A stretch of DNA of 9,416 nucleotides, taken from NCBI GenBank assembly GCA_944363745.1, contig CALVVD010000032.1:1-9416 (forward strand), written 5' to 3'. Below are positions 1 to 7,272 of the stretch, piece after piece; position 1 is the stretch's first letter; each line of letters opens with the position of its first letter. The translations under genes and the position numbers were made by a program. This stretch comes from an uncultured Bacilli bacterium. GTDB taxonomy: Bacteria; Bacillota_I; Bacilli_A; RF39; UBA660. The notes below the pieces were generated by a model, which saw nothing but the letters and a program-made list of their open reading frames with translations, did not search any database and was not told the DNA's origin.

Positions 1-728
1 ACTGGAAGATAGTGCGAGTAAATGGAGATGGCAGTTTAAGACTTATCTACAATGGAACTAGTGCAAATCCAGATAATAGTGATTTAGCGCATTCTTATGC
101 TGTAGGACAAGTACCATATAATCTAGAGAAAAATGATCCAAAATATGCAGGCTATACATATGATAATGGCACAGATAGTTTTATAAAGAAAGAAGTAGAT
201 ACGTGGTATAAGAATGCATTAGGGAGTACAGTATATGATAGTAAAGTAACAGGAGGAAGGTTCTGTAGTGATAGTAGTGGCTATAGGGAAGAAACAATGA
301 TGGGAGGAAATGTATTTGCAAGTTTTGATAGATTAGCTCCTATATTTGGAAAACTAACGGGATTAGAAATGCAAGAAAATGTAACACCAACTTTAAAATG
401 TCCAAGTACAACAGAAAGCTATGGAGGAAGTTACAGACTAAAAGCAGGATTAATAACAGCAGATGAATTGGTACTAGCAGGAGAAAGTTATGGAGTAGTA
501 GGTAATAGTTATTTAAATCCAGGTTCCTCTGATATGTATTACTGGGGTATGACGCCGACCTATTTCAATTATGACCTTGCTTATGTTTGTAATGAGTCTG
601 AGTTTTTGTTCAACTTTGATGTCAGAAACTTCAATTACGATGGTCTTCGTCCAGTTATCAATCTGTTAACTGATAACGGATTTACCTCAGGTGATGGTAC
701 GGCCTCAAATCCTTATGTAATTTCTTAG
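1..728 (+). CDS. Surface-type variable protein, C-terminal part (5' end outside window)
   Basis: The reading frame is open to the left edge (codons from base 3), so the start, any signal peptide and the anchor cannot be seen. The visible ~241 residues begin WKIVRVNGDGSLRLIY, then carry GGRFC, a TPTLKC segment and LITADELVLAG, and finish with YYWGMTP, a stretch rich in Tyr, Phe and Asn, GLRPVINL and a GDGTASNPYVIS tail. I recall this arrangement from large, poorly characterised paralogous families in uncultured gut Firmicutes (DUF6273-like). The Trp and GLRPV elements recall the C-type-lectin fold of diversity-generating-retroelement target proteins. Codon style changes inside the gene: up to about base 521 it favours GGA, GTA, ACA and CCA, whereas from about 522 it favours T- and C-ending codons. 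The gene is isolated from its neighbours by its own terminator. A binding or adhesion role at the cell surface is inference; no catalytic motif is visible. Confidence 0.7.
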   Translation, partial: WKIVRVNGDGSLRLIYNGTSANPDNSDLAHSYAVGQVPYNLEKNDPKYAGYTYDNGTDSFIKKEVDTWYKNALGSTVYDSKVTGGRFCSDSSGYREETMMGGNVFASFDRLAPIFGKLTGLEMQENVTPTLKCPSTTESYGGSYRLKAGLITADELVLAGESYGVVGNSYLNPGSSDMYYWGMTPTYFNYDLAYVCNESEFLFNFDVRNFNYDGLRPVINLLTDNGFTSGDGTASNPYVIS

Positions 729-735
729 ATAGAAT

Positions 736-761
736 GAGGCAAATGATTCCTCATTTGCCTC
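736..761 (+). repeat. Perfect 11-bp inverted repeat after the surface-protein gene
   Basis: GAGGCAAATGA (736-746) and TCATTTGCCTC (751-761) are exact reverse complements around the loop TTCC, beginning 8 bases after the stop codon. No T-run follows, so it is not a complete intrinsic terminator by itself. It may protect the mRNA 3' end, form a tandem structure with the next hairpin, or act as a DNA cruciform next to a variable region. Confidence 0.75.
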
Positions 762-781
762 GAGCAAATTTGTTCCTATTT

Positions 782-825
782 AAAGCGAATTTCTAATTTT
801 AGAAATTTGCTTTTTGCGTTTTTTT
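782..825 (+). terminator. Rho-independent terminator of the surface-protein gene
   Basis: AAAGCGAATTTCT (782-794) pairs with AGAAATTTGCTTT (801-813), giving 13 base pairs with one G-T wobble and a six-base loop. It is followed by T-runs at 811-815 and 819-825. It separates the surface-protein gene from the operon that starts near 869. Confidence 0.8.
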
Positions 826-865
826 GATATATTTTAGATTTTTTTCTTTCTTTTTGTCTTATAAA

Positions 866-874
866 TGCTATAAT
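866..874 (+). promoter_or_regulatory. Extended -10 promoter of the comN-secDF-rel-dtd operon
   Basis: A perfect TATAAT at 869-874 is preceded by TGC at 866-868, an extended -10 element. No good -35 box is seen at 17 bases; the upstream DNA is T-rich. Transcription should start near 881, leaving a leader of about 23 bases before the ATG at 904. It is the only clear promoter before the five-gene run ending at 7174. Confidence 0.65.
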
Positions 875-903
875 ATTATTAGTTTGGTAGGAAGTGATGT
901 TAT

Positions 904-1170
904 ATGGATTTTACTTTTAATAGCAAAGAAGAGTTATATCAAATGATAGAACCAGCCCTAAATGCTAAAAAAAGTGAACTTGATAGACTTGGATATCGCT
1001 ATATCCATAAGAATGATGTATGGAATTATTTAATTGTAAATAAATGGAGTAAAGCCCATAATTTAGAATTAAATGATATAGTTAGTGATATTTTAAGCTG
1101 TGATAATAAATTATTAGATAAATATATTAAAGATAATCTTACCAAAAAAGAGAATATAGAAATCATATAA
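904..1170 (+). CDS. comN: ComN-like post-transcriptional regulator family protein
   Basis: This is an 88-residue soluble protein. The pattern SKEELYQMIEPALNAKKSEL, LGYRYIHKNDVW, NKW and LNDIVSDILS matches what I recall of the ComN/YrzD family (Pfam Post_transc_reg). In Bacillus subtilis comN lies immediately before secDF and affects expression of the comE competence operon after transcription. The adjacency to secDF here is independent support. There is no signal peptide, membrane segment or known RNA-binding motif, and the helical, charged character suits a small protein- or RNA-interacting factor. The start is supported by AGGAAG at 889-894, nine bases before the ATG. A competence role in this organism is not shown; the conserved pairing suggests a function tied to SecDF or membrane biogenesis. 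Family assignment rests on remembered motifs and synteny. Confidence 0.72.
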   Translation: MDFTFNSKEELYQMIEPALNAKKSELDRLGYRYIHKNDVWNYLIVNKWSKAHNLELNDIVSDILSCDNKLLDKYIKDNLTKKENIEII

Positions 1171-1182
1171 AGGAGTATAATC

Positions 1183-1188
1183 GGAGGT
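1183..1188 (+). promoter_or_regulatory. Ribosome binding site deciding the secDF start
   Basis: GGAGGT lies six bases before the ATG at 1195 but only three before the in-frame GTG at 1192, so ATG 1195 is the better start. A second purine-rich AAGGAGT directly follows the comN stop at 1170-1176. Confidence 0.7.
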
Positions 1189-1194
1189 ATCGTG

Positions 1195-3495
1195 ATGAAA
1201 AAGAAAGAAAAGAAAGTTAAAGAAAAAAAGAATAAAAATGTAAAAAATAAAATAGCTAGTCCTAAAAAGAAAATGTTAATAAGAACATTTTTATTAGTTA
1301 TAATCGCTGTTATTACTTGTACACTTATTGTACCATTATTTAAATCATTAAATTTTGGTCTTGATTTACAAGGAGGATTTGAAATACTTTATGAAGTAAG
1401 TCCTGTAGATGACAGTAAGATGACTAAAGATAAGTTAAATGCTACTTATAAGAGTATGCTTAAACGTATTGATACTCTAGGAGTTAGTGAACCAGAAATC
1501 ACTTTAGAAGGTGATAATAGAATACGTGTTAAACTAGCTGGTGTTACTAATAAAGAAGAAGCTCGTGAAACATTATCTACTGTTGCTTCTCTAACATTCC
1601 GTGATAGTGAAGATAACCTACTTATGACAAGTGATGTTTTAGAAGCAGGAGGTGCTAGAGTAACAACAGACTCTACTGGTAGACCTGCAGTTGCTTTATC
1701 TGTTAAGGATAAAGATACATTCTATAAAGTTACTAATGCTGTTAAAGACTATGATAATAATATGATAGTTATATGGCTTGACTTTAATGAAATGACTGAT
1801 TCATATGCTAATGAAGGAAGTATGTGTGGAACTGATGAAAGTAACTGTTTAAGTGCTGCTACTGTATCAGAAGGTTTTGCTAGTGATGTTATAATTCAAG
1901 GAAACTTTACAGAAGAAGAAGTAACTAATTTAGTTGATTTAATTAATTCAGGTTCTCTTCCTACTAAATTAACAGAAGTATCTAGTAAAACTGTAGGAGC
2001 ATCATTTGGTGATGCAACTCTAACAACTACAATGTATGCTGGTATCGCTGGTGTTCTTGCAATCATTATTTTACTTATTGGTATATATAACTTTGCAGGT
2101 TTTATTTCTGCAGTATCTATACTTTTATATACACTACTTGTCTTTGCAGCATTCTGGTTAGTAGGTGGAGTCTTAACTCTTCCTGGTATTGCCGCTTTAA
2201 TACTTGGTATTGGTATGGCTGTAGATGCAAATGTCTTAACATACTCTCGTATTAAAGAAGAATTATTAAAAGGAAGAAGTCTAGAAAATGCTTTTAAAAA
2301 TGGTAGTAAACTAAGTTTTGGAACAATACTTGATGCTAACCTTACAACTCTTCTAGTTGCCATTATAATGTTCTATTTTGGTGAATCTAGTGTTAAAGGT
2401 TTCGCTACTATGTTAATCATAAATATCATTGTTACTATGATTACTATGGTTGCAATCACAAGATTCTTAATGAAAATATTTGTTAAAACTAAATACTTTG
2501 ATAATAAATTAGGTCTATTTATTGGTGTTAATGAAGATAAAATTAATAAAGATAAAGAAGAGGTTAAAGAAGAAAAAACTTATAATTATTTAGGTAAAAG
2601 TAAATATTTCTATATCTTTAGTATCATTGTAATAATTGCCGGTAGTTTCTTATTTGCCTTTAAAGGAATGAATCTTGGTATAGATTTTCAAGCTGGAAGT
2701 GATATAACTCTTGGAACTACAGAAATTAGTGAAAAAGATCTATCTCTTGATTTAAAAGAATTGAAACTAAATAAAGTAAGTATTGATATTACTAGTAGTG
2801 AAACTGATATTAGAATTAGTGATGAATTAAAAGAAAGTGAAATAGATGAAGTAGAGTCTTACTTTAGAGAAAAATATAATACAGGTGTTGATATTGGAGT
2901 TGTTTCTAATGTTGTTAAACAAGACTTAATTAAAAATGCTGTATTTTCTATTATTGTATCTTTAGTAGGAATAATTCTTTATATTACTTTTAGATTTAAA
3001 TTTAGTTATGGTATTTCTTCAGTTATTTGTTTAATTCACGATAGTTTAATGATGTTTGCTGGAGTAATTCTCTTAAGAACAGAGATAAACTCTATGTTTA
3101 TAGCAGCTGTTCTTGCTATTATTGGTTATTCAATTAATAATACAATAGTTGTTTTTGATAGAGTAAGAGAAAATTTAAAAGCTAAAGATAATGATAAACT
3201 ATCAAAAGATGAATTAAAAGAAGTAGTTAATAGAAGTATTAAAGAAACAATGTCAAGAAGTATTTATACTTCCCTAACAACCTTATTACCTGTAATTGCC
3301 TTACTTGTAATGGGAAGTAGAGAAATATTAACTTTTAATGTGGCCATGATAATAGGTCTTGTAGCAGGTACTTATTCATCATTATTAATCGCTCCAAGAT
3401 TATATGTATCATTTGCAAGAAATAATAAAACTAAGAAGAAAAAACAAGTAAAAAAAGAAGTAAGTGAAAAAATAATAAAAGGTATAAACGATTAA
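1195..3495 (+). CDS. secDF: Fused protein translocase subunit SecDF
   Basis: SecDF is an RND-family membrane protein that uses the proton motive force to help pull preproteins out of the SecYEG channel. This 766-residue protein has SecD and SecF fused, as in B. subtilis, with 12 expected membrane helices. It starts with a Lys-rich cytoplasmic tail (residues 1-26) and helix 1 (about 28-49). The SecD signature GLDLQGG (55-61) and the large extracytoplasmic domain follow to about 275, then five helices to about 430. After a charged linker (about 445-468), the SecF half has helix 7, GMNLGIDFQAGSDITL (about 491), a second exported domain and the last helices. Asp344 in the AVDANVL motif and Asp655 in NNTIVVFDR match the conserved intramembrane acidic residues of the proton path. 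An exported-loop pair, Cys211 and Cys218, is unusual. It is second in the operon, 24 bases after comN. Confidence 0.97.
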   Translation: MKKKEKKVKEKKNKNVKNKIASPKKKMLIRTFLLVIIAVITCTLIVPLFKSLNFGLDLQGGFEILYEVSPVDDSKMTKDKLNATYKSMLKRIDTLGVSEPEITLEGDNRIRVKLAGVTNKEEARETLSTVASLTFRDSEDNLLMTSDVLEAGGARVTTDSTGRPAVALSVKDKDTFYKVTNAVKDYDNNMIVIWLDFNEMTDSYANEGSMCGTDESNCLSAATVSEGFASDVIIQGNFTEEEVTNLVDLINSGSLPTKLTEVSSKTVGASFGDATLTTTMYAGIAGVLAIIILLIGIYNFAGFISAVSILLYTLLVFAAFWLVGGVLTLPGIAALILGIGMAVDANVLTYSRIKEELLKGRSLENAFKNGSKLSFGTILDANLTTLLVAIIMFYFGESSVKGFATMLIINIIVTMITMVAITRFLMKIFVKTKYFDNKLGLFIGVNEDKINKDKEEVKEEKTYNYLGKSKYFYIFSIIVIIAGSFLFAFKGMNLGIDFQAGSDITLGTTEISEKDLSLDLKELKLNKVSIDITSSETDIRISDELKESEIDEVESYFREKYNTGVDIGVVSNVVKQDLIKNAVFSIIVSLVGIILYITFRFKFSYGISSVICLIHDSLMMFAGVILLRTEINSMFIAAVLAIIGYSINNTIVVFDRVRENLKAKDNDKLSKDELKEVVNRSIKETMSRSIYTSLTTLLPVIALLVMGSREILTFNVAMIIGLVAGTYSSLLIAPRLYVSFARNNKTKKKKQVKKEVSEKIIKGIND

Positions 3496-3510
3496 TAAAT
3501 AATAGAAATG

Positions 3511-3518
3511 AGGGGTGA
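3511..3518 (+). promoter_or_regulatory. Ribosome binding site deciding the rel start
   Basis: AGGGGTGA lies between two in-frame ATGs, at 3508 and 3523. It is about five bases before the second and downstream of the first, which has only A/T-rich sequence before it. ATG 3523 is therefore preferred. Confidence 0.75.
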
Positions 3519-3522
3519 AGAT

Positions 3523-5676
3523 ATGAAAAAAGATGCTATTACAATAGATGATTTAATGGATAAAGTAGATACTTATATAAAAGATCCAAAAGCAAGACAA
3601 AAAATATTAGAAGCATATTATTATGCTAAAGAAAAACATACAGGACAGTATCGTAAAAGTGGGGAAGAATATATCACTCACCCTTTAAATGTCGCTTTAA
3701 TTCTAACTAGTATCTATGCTGATCCTGAATGTTTACAAGCAGCTTTGTTACATGATGTTTTAGAAGATACTGATGCTACAGAAGAAGAATTTAAAGAAAA
3801 GTTTGGTCTTACTGTCTATAGATTAGTTGATGGTGTTACTAAACTAGGTAGACTTCACTTTTCAACTGATAATGAGTACTTAGTAGAATATTATAAAAAA
3901 ATAATTGTTGGTATGAGTGAAGATGTTAGAGTAATTATTGTAAAACTTGCTGACCGTCTTCATAATATGAGAACTCTATGGGCTATGCCAAGAGAAAAAC
4001 AAAAGAAAAAGTCTAAAGAGGTCTTAGAAATATTCGCTCCTCTTGCTCATCATCTTGGTATTCATAAAATAAAGAGTGAATTAGAAGATTTATCTCTTCG
4101 TTACTTAAAACCAACTGTTTTCTATGATATTGCCGACAAACTTAATAAAACAAAAGCAGAACGTGATACTACAGTTTATGAAATGCAAGAAGAAGTTAGT
4201 AATCTTTTAAATGAACATCATATACCTCATCAAATAAAAGGTCGTGCTAAATGTATTTATAGCATCTATAATAAACTTGATAAAGGTAAGAAATTTAGTG
4301 ATATCTACGATTTATTAGCGATTAGAATTTTAGTAGATACAGAGCAAGATTGTTATCTTGCTCTTGGTCTTATCCATTCTAAATTTAGACCACTTCCTAA
4401 AAGATTTAAAGACTATATCGCTATGCCTAAACCTAATATGTATCAGTCTTTACATACAACTGTCTTTGGTATTGATGGTTATTTATTTGAAATTCAAATA
4501 AGAACTTATGAAATGGATGAAGTAGCCGAAAACGGAATTGCTTCTCACTGGGCTTATAAAGAAAATGGTGGTTCTAATAAAACTGCTAATCTTCAGTCAA
4601 CTACTTCGCAAAAACTTCAATTTTTTAAAGAAATAATGGAATTATCTAATGATAAAATGAGTAGTGAAGAATTTGTTAGTTCTGTTAAAGATGAAGTCTT
4701 AAATAATAATATTTATGTCTTTACTCCTAAAGGAGATGTTATAGAACTACCTATTGGGTCAACTCCTTTAGACTTTGCTTATAAAGTTCATAGTAAAGTA
4801 GGGGATACAACAGTTGGAGCGATTGTTAATAATAATATAGTACCACTTGACTATGAATTAAAAAGTAATGATATTGTTAAAATAAATACTAATAAAAGTG
4901 CTCATCCATCTCCTGAATGGTTAAATATTGTTAAAACTACAGGAGCTCGTAATAAAATAAAAAGTTATTTTAGTAAAAATGAAAAAGAAGTCTTAATTGA
5001 ACGAGGTAAAGATACTTTAGAAAAAGAACTAAGGAAAAGAAAAATACCTAATAGTGAATTTTATCTTGATAAAAATATTAAAGAAGTATATAAAAACCTA
5101 AAAATAGACAATCTAGATGACTTATACTATATTGTAGGTAGTGGTAAACATACTCCTAATAACATTATCAATATAGTCTTTGCTAAAAAAGAAGAAGAAA
5201 AACCTAAACTATTAAAAAATATTGTCAAAGTAAATGATAATAACTCAGATATTATAGTAGCAGGTATAGATAAGATTAAAGTATCATTTGCATCTTGTTG
5301 TAAACCAGTATATGGTGATGATATCGTAGGCTATATTACAAGAGGTAGTGGTATTAGTATTCATAGAAGTAATTGTCATAACTTAGCCACTTTAGATGAT
5401 AGATGTATTGAGGTAAGTTGGGCTAAAAATAGATCTAATAAATATTATAGTGATTTACTTATTAGAACAGATACCTTAGAAAATAAACTAACTGATATAA
5501 CACAGTCAACAAGCAAATTAGGAGTTAGTATAACCTCTATTAAAACTGTATCTCGTGATGAATATGCAACTTATGAGATGGAAGTATTAGTTAAAGATAA
5601 AGAACATTTAACGAAGTTATTACTAGATTTAAATAATTTATCATATATTACAAGTGTAGAAAGGTTAATGAAATAA
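3523..5676 (+). CDS. rel: Bifunctional (p)ppGpp synthetase/hydrolase Rel
   Basis: Rel makes (p)ppGpp from ATP and GTP or GDP when ribosomes stall on uncharged tRNA, and also hydrolyses it. This 717-residue cytosolic protein has the full long-Rel domain order. The hydrolase domain carries HDVLEDT with the His77-Asp78 pair and VKLADRLHNMRTL. The synthetase domain carries RFKD (294-297), PKPNMYQSLHT and EIQIRT (323-328). RFKD, rather than the EFDD-type motif of monofunctional RelA, fits a bifunctional enzyme. A TGS domain follows at about 396-460 (IYVFTPKGD), then a zinc-finger region with Cys592, Cys593, His614 and Cys618, and a C-terminal ACT domain (about 643-717). All key residues look intact, so both activities are expected. 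It follows secDF by 27 bases and its stop overlaps the dtd start. In B. subtilis recJ and apt sit between secDF and rel; here they are absent. Confidence 0.97.
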   Translation: MKKDAITIDDLMDKVDTYIKDPKARQKILEAYYYAKEKHTGQYRKSGEEYITHPLNVALILTSIYADPECLQAALLHDVLEDTDATEEEFKEKFGLTVYRLVDGVTKLGRLHFSTDNEYLVEYYKKIIVGMSEDVRVIIVKLADRLHNMRTLWAMPREKQKKKSKEVLEIFAPLAHHLGIHKIKSELEDLSLRYLKPTVFYDIADKLNKTKAERDTTVYEMQEEVSNLLNEHHIPHQIKGRAKCIYSIYNKLDKGKKFSDIYDLLAIRILVDTEQDCYLALGLIHSKFRPLPKRFKDYIAMPKPNMYQSLHTTVFGIDGYLFEIQIRTYEMDEVAENGIASHWAYKENGGSNKTANLQSTTSQKLQFFKEIMELSNDKMSSEEFVSSVKDEVLNNNIYVFTPKGDVIELPIGSTPLDFAYKVHSKVGDTTVGAIVNNNIVPLDYELKSNDIVKINTNKSAHPSPEWLNIVKTTGARNKIKSYFSKNEKEVLIERGKDTLEKELRKRKIPNSEFYLDKNIKEVYKNLKIDNLDDLYYIVGSGKHTPNNIINIVFAKKEEEKPKLLKNIVKVNDNNSDIIVAGIDKIKVSFASCCKPVYGDDIVGYITRGSGISIHRSNCHNLATLDDRCIEVSWAKNRSNKYYSDLLIRTDTLENKLTDITQSTSKLGVSITSIKTVSRDEYATYEMEVLVKDKEHLTKLLLDLNNLSYITSVERLMK

Positions 5677-6110
5677 TGAGAGTAATAGTACAAAGATGCA
5701 GTAATGCTAAATGTGTTGTTAATAATAAAACTGTTAATGAAATAGATAATGGTTTAATGATTCTAGTTGGTTTTACTGATAGTGATAATAAAGATATTAT
5801 TGAGAAAATGGTTAATAAAATAATAAACTTAAGAATATTTCCTGATAAGTTAGGAGTAATGAATTTATCTATAAAAGATATTGGTGGTAGTATTTTATCA
5901 ATATCACAGTTTACTTTATATGCAGATACTACTAAAGGGAATAGACCTAGTTATATAAATGCTATGAAAGGTCCTAAAGCATCTTTACTATATGAATATT
6001 TTAATAAAAGATTAAATGATTTTATTCCTACAAAAGGTGGAGTATTTGGCGCTGATATGGAAATAACTTTAACTAATATGGGACCTACTACTATAATGTT
6101 GGAGAGATAA
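5676..6110 (+). CDS. dtd: D-aminoacyl-tRNA deacylase
   Basis: Dtd removes D-amino acids (and glycine mischarged on tRNA-Ala) from tRNA, protecting translation from wrong-handed residues. It acts in the cytosol as a dimer with an RNA-based mechanism. At 144 residues it has the usual length. The two defining motifs are present: SQFTLYAD from residue 77, and the Gly136-Pro137 cross-subunit Gly-cisPro element in TNMGPTTIMLE, where most relatives read NDGPVT or similar. FGADMEITL, also typical, precedes it. The ATG overlaps the rel stop codon by one base (TAATG), and only a weak AAGG is upstream, so translation is probably coupled to rel. The rel-dtd adjacency is conserved in Firmicutes. Confidence 0.96.
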   Translation: MRVIVQRCSNAKCVVNNKTVNEIDNGLMILVGFTDSDNKDIIEKMVNKIINLRIFPDKLGVMNLSIKDIGGSILSISQFTLYADTTKGNRPSYINAMKGPKASLLYEYFNKRLNDFIPTKGGVFGADMEITLTNMGPTTIMLER

Positions 6111-6112
6111 TT

Positions 6113-7174
6113 ATGTATAAAAATAGAATAAATTATAAATTATTAAATTTATTAATTTTAATGGGACTATTATATATAATAGTTACTAATATTGGTACTT
6201 GGTATAGTATATTAGTTTCTGTAATTAAAATATGCTTACCCTTTATAATTGCCTTTGGTATAGCTTACGCTCTAAATCCTTTAGTTAGAAAACTAGTATC
6301 TAAAGGTATTAATAAAAGCTTAGCCGTTACTATTGTCGTAGTAGGTGTTACCGCTATTATTATAGGCTTATTAGTTATAACATTACCTCTTTTATATAAT
6401 CAATTAATTACTTTCGCTAGTAACTTTGGTCAAGTATTAGAAGATATAGGTGATAAATTTAATATTAATTTAAGTTTCATTAGTGATTTAAGTGGTGATT
6501 ACCTAGATAATATAATCGCTAGCATTGGTAACTTTGTAAAAGATGGTTCAATTGATATAGTAGGTAAAACTACTTCTATTTTAGGCAAAATAGTTATTAC
6601 TTTCGTTGTTTCCATCTATTTTCTTGCCTATATGGATAAGATAAGAAAAGTAGTAGGTAATTTCTTAAAACAAACTAAAAATAAACTATATCGTTATGTT
6701 AAAGCCTTAGATTATGAATTAAGTAATTATTTAAAAGGACTAGTACTATTTATGATTATTCAATTCTTTGAATACTCTTTAGTATTTTTTATAGTAGGTC
6801 ATCCTAACTGGTTCTTATTTGGAGTCCTAGCATCTCTTACTACTGTTATTCCATATTTTGGAGGCTTAATCACAAACCTTCTAGCATTATTAACAGCATC
6901 AGTAATAGATCCTAATCTATTTATCGCTACCGTTATCATCTGTTTAATCTTCCCTCAACTAGACGGATATTATATTTCTCCAAAAGTTTATGGTAAAACT
7001 AATAATATTAATCCATTAGTTACAATAATGATGGTATCAATTGGTGGTACAGTAGGTGGAGTTTTAGGTATAATAATAGCATTACCAATATACATTGTAA
7101 TATCTTCTAGTTATCGTTTCTTTAAAAGTGATATTAAAAAAGGAGTAAAAAAAGTAAAAGCCGAATTAAGTTAA
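6113..7174 (+). CDS. AI-2E family (PerM/YtvI-type) membrane permease
   Basis: This 353-residue polytopic membrane protein belongs to the AI-2E transporter family. Members are mostly of unknown substrate; characterised examples include E. coli TqsA (autoinducer-2 export) and Na+/H+ antiporters. Hydrophobic helices lie at roughly 10-28, 33-55, 67-92, 150-173, 207-230, 232-262, 264-282 and 300-332, with a more polar loop at about 93-148. The C-terminal family signature is clear: IPYFGGLI (246-253), then FPQLDGYYISPKVYGKTNNINPL (280-302) and a Gly-rich helix GGTVGGVLGIIIALP. The start has GGAG at 6101-6104, eight bases before the ATG and only two bases after the dtd stop. It is the last gene of the secDF-rel run. 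No clear terminator follows, so read-through into the next block is possible. The substrate cannot be told from sequence. Confidence 0.9.
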   Translation: MYKNRINYKLLNLLILMGLLYIIVTNIGTWYSILVSVIKICLPFIIAFGIAYALNPLVRKLVSKGINKSLAVTIVVVGVTAIIIGLLVITLPLLYNQLITFASNFGQVLEDIGDKFNINLSFISDLSGDYLDNIIASIGNFVKDGSIDIVGKTTSILGKIVITFVVSIYFLAYMDKIRKVVGNFLKQTKNKLYRYVKALDYELSNYLKGLVLFMIIQFFEYSLVFFIVGHPNWFLFGVLASLTTVIPYFGGLITNLLALLTASVIDPNLFIATVIICLIFPQLDGYYISPKVYGKTNNINPLVTIMMVSIGGTVGGVLGIIIALPIYIVISSSYRFFKSDIKKGVKKVKAELS

Positions 7175-7209
7175 AAAATGTAAAGACACATAGACAAAAT
7201 GTGTAAATC

Positions 7210-7238
7210 TTGAAAAAATATTAAAAGTATGCTAAAAT
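7210..7238 (+). promoter_or_regulatory. Near-consensus promoter for the HD-DUF177-rpmF operon
   Basis: TTGAAA (7210-7215) and TAAAAT (7233-7238) are separated by exactly 17 bases, and TGC immediately before the -10 box gives an extended -10. The expected transcript start is near 7245, leaving a leader of about 28 bases. It matches the housekeeping sigma-A pattern and is the best promoter in the window, suiting a ribosomal-protein transcript. Confidence 0.8.
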
Positions 7239-7272
7239 TACAGATAGCGAATAAAAAGAAAGTAGGTATTTT

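Noticed and set aside
904..1170. Translation-arrest peptide controlling secDF, as with VemP or SecM
   Set aside because: The upstream protein is soluble with no signal sequence or arrest-like C-terminus, and it matches the ComN family instead.
1896..2363. Long antisense open frame inside secDF
   Set aside because: It lies wholly within the intact SecD membrane region on the other strand, shows no recognisable motif, and is explained by the codon bias of the real gene.
7186..7204. Possible terminator after the AI-2E permease gene (ACACAT/ATGTGT)
   Set aside because: The stem is only 6 bp, A/T-rich and not followed by a T-run, so termination there is unsupported.
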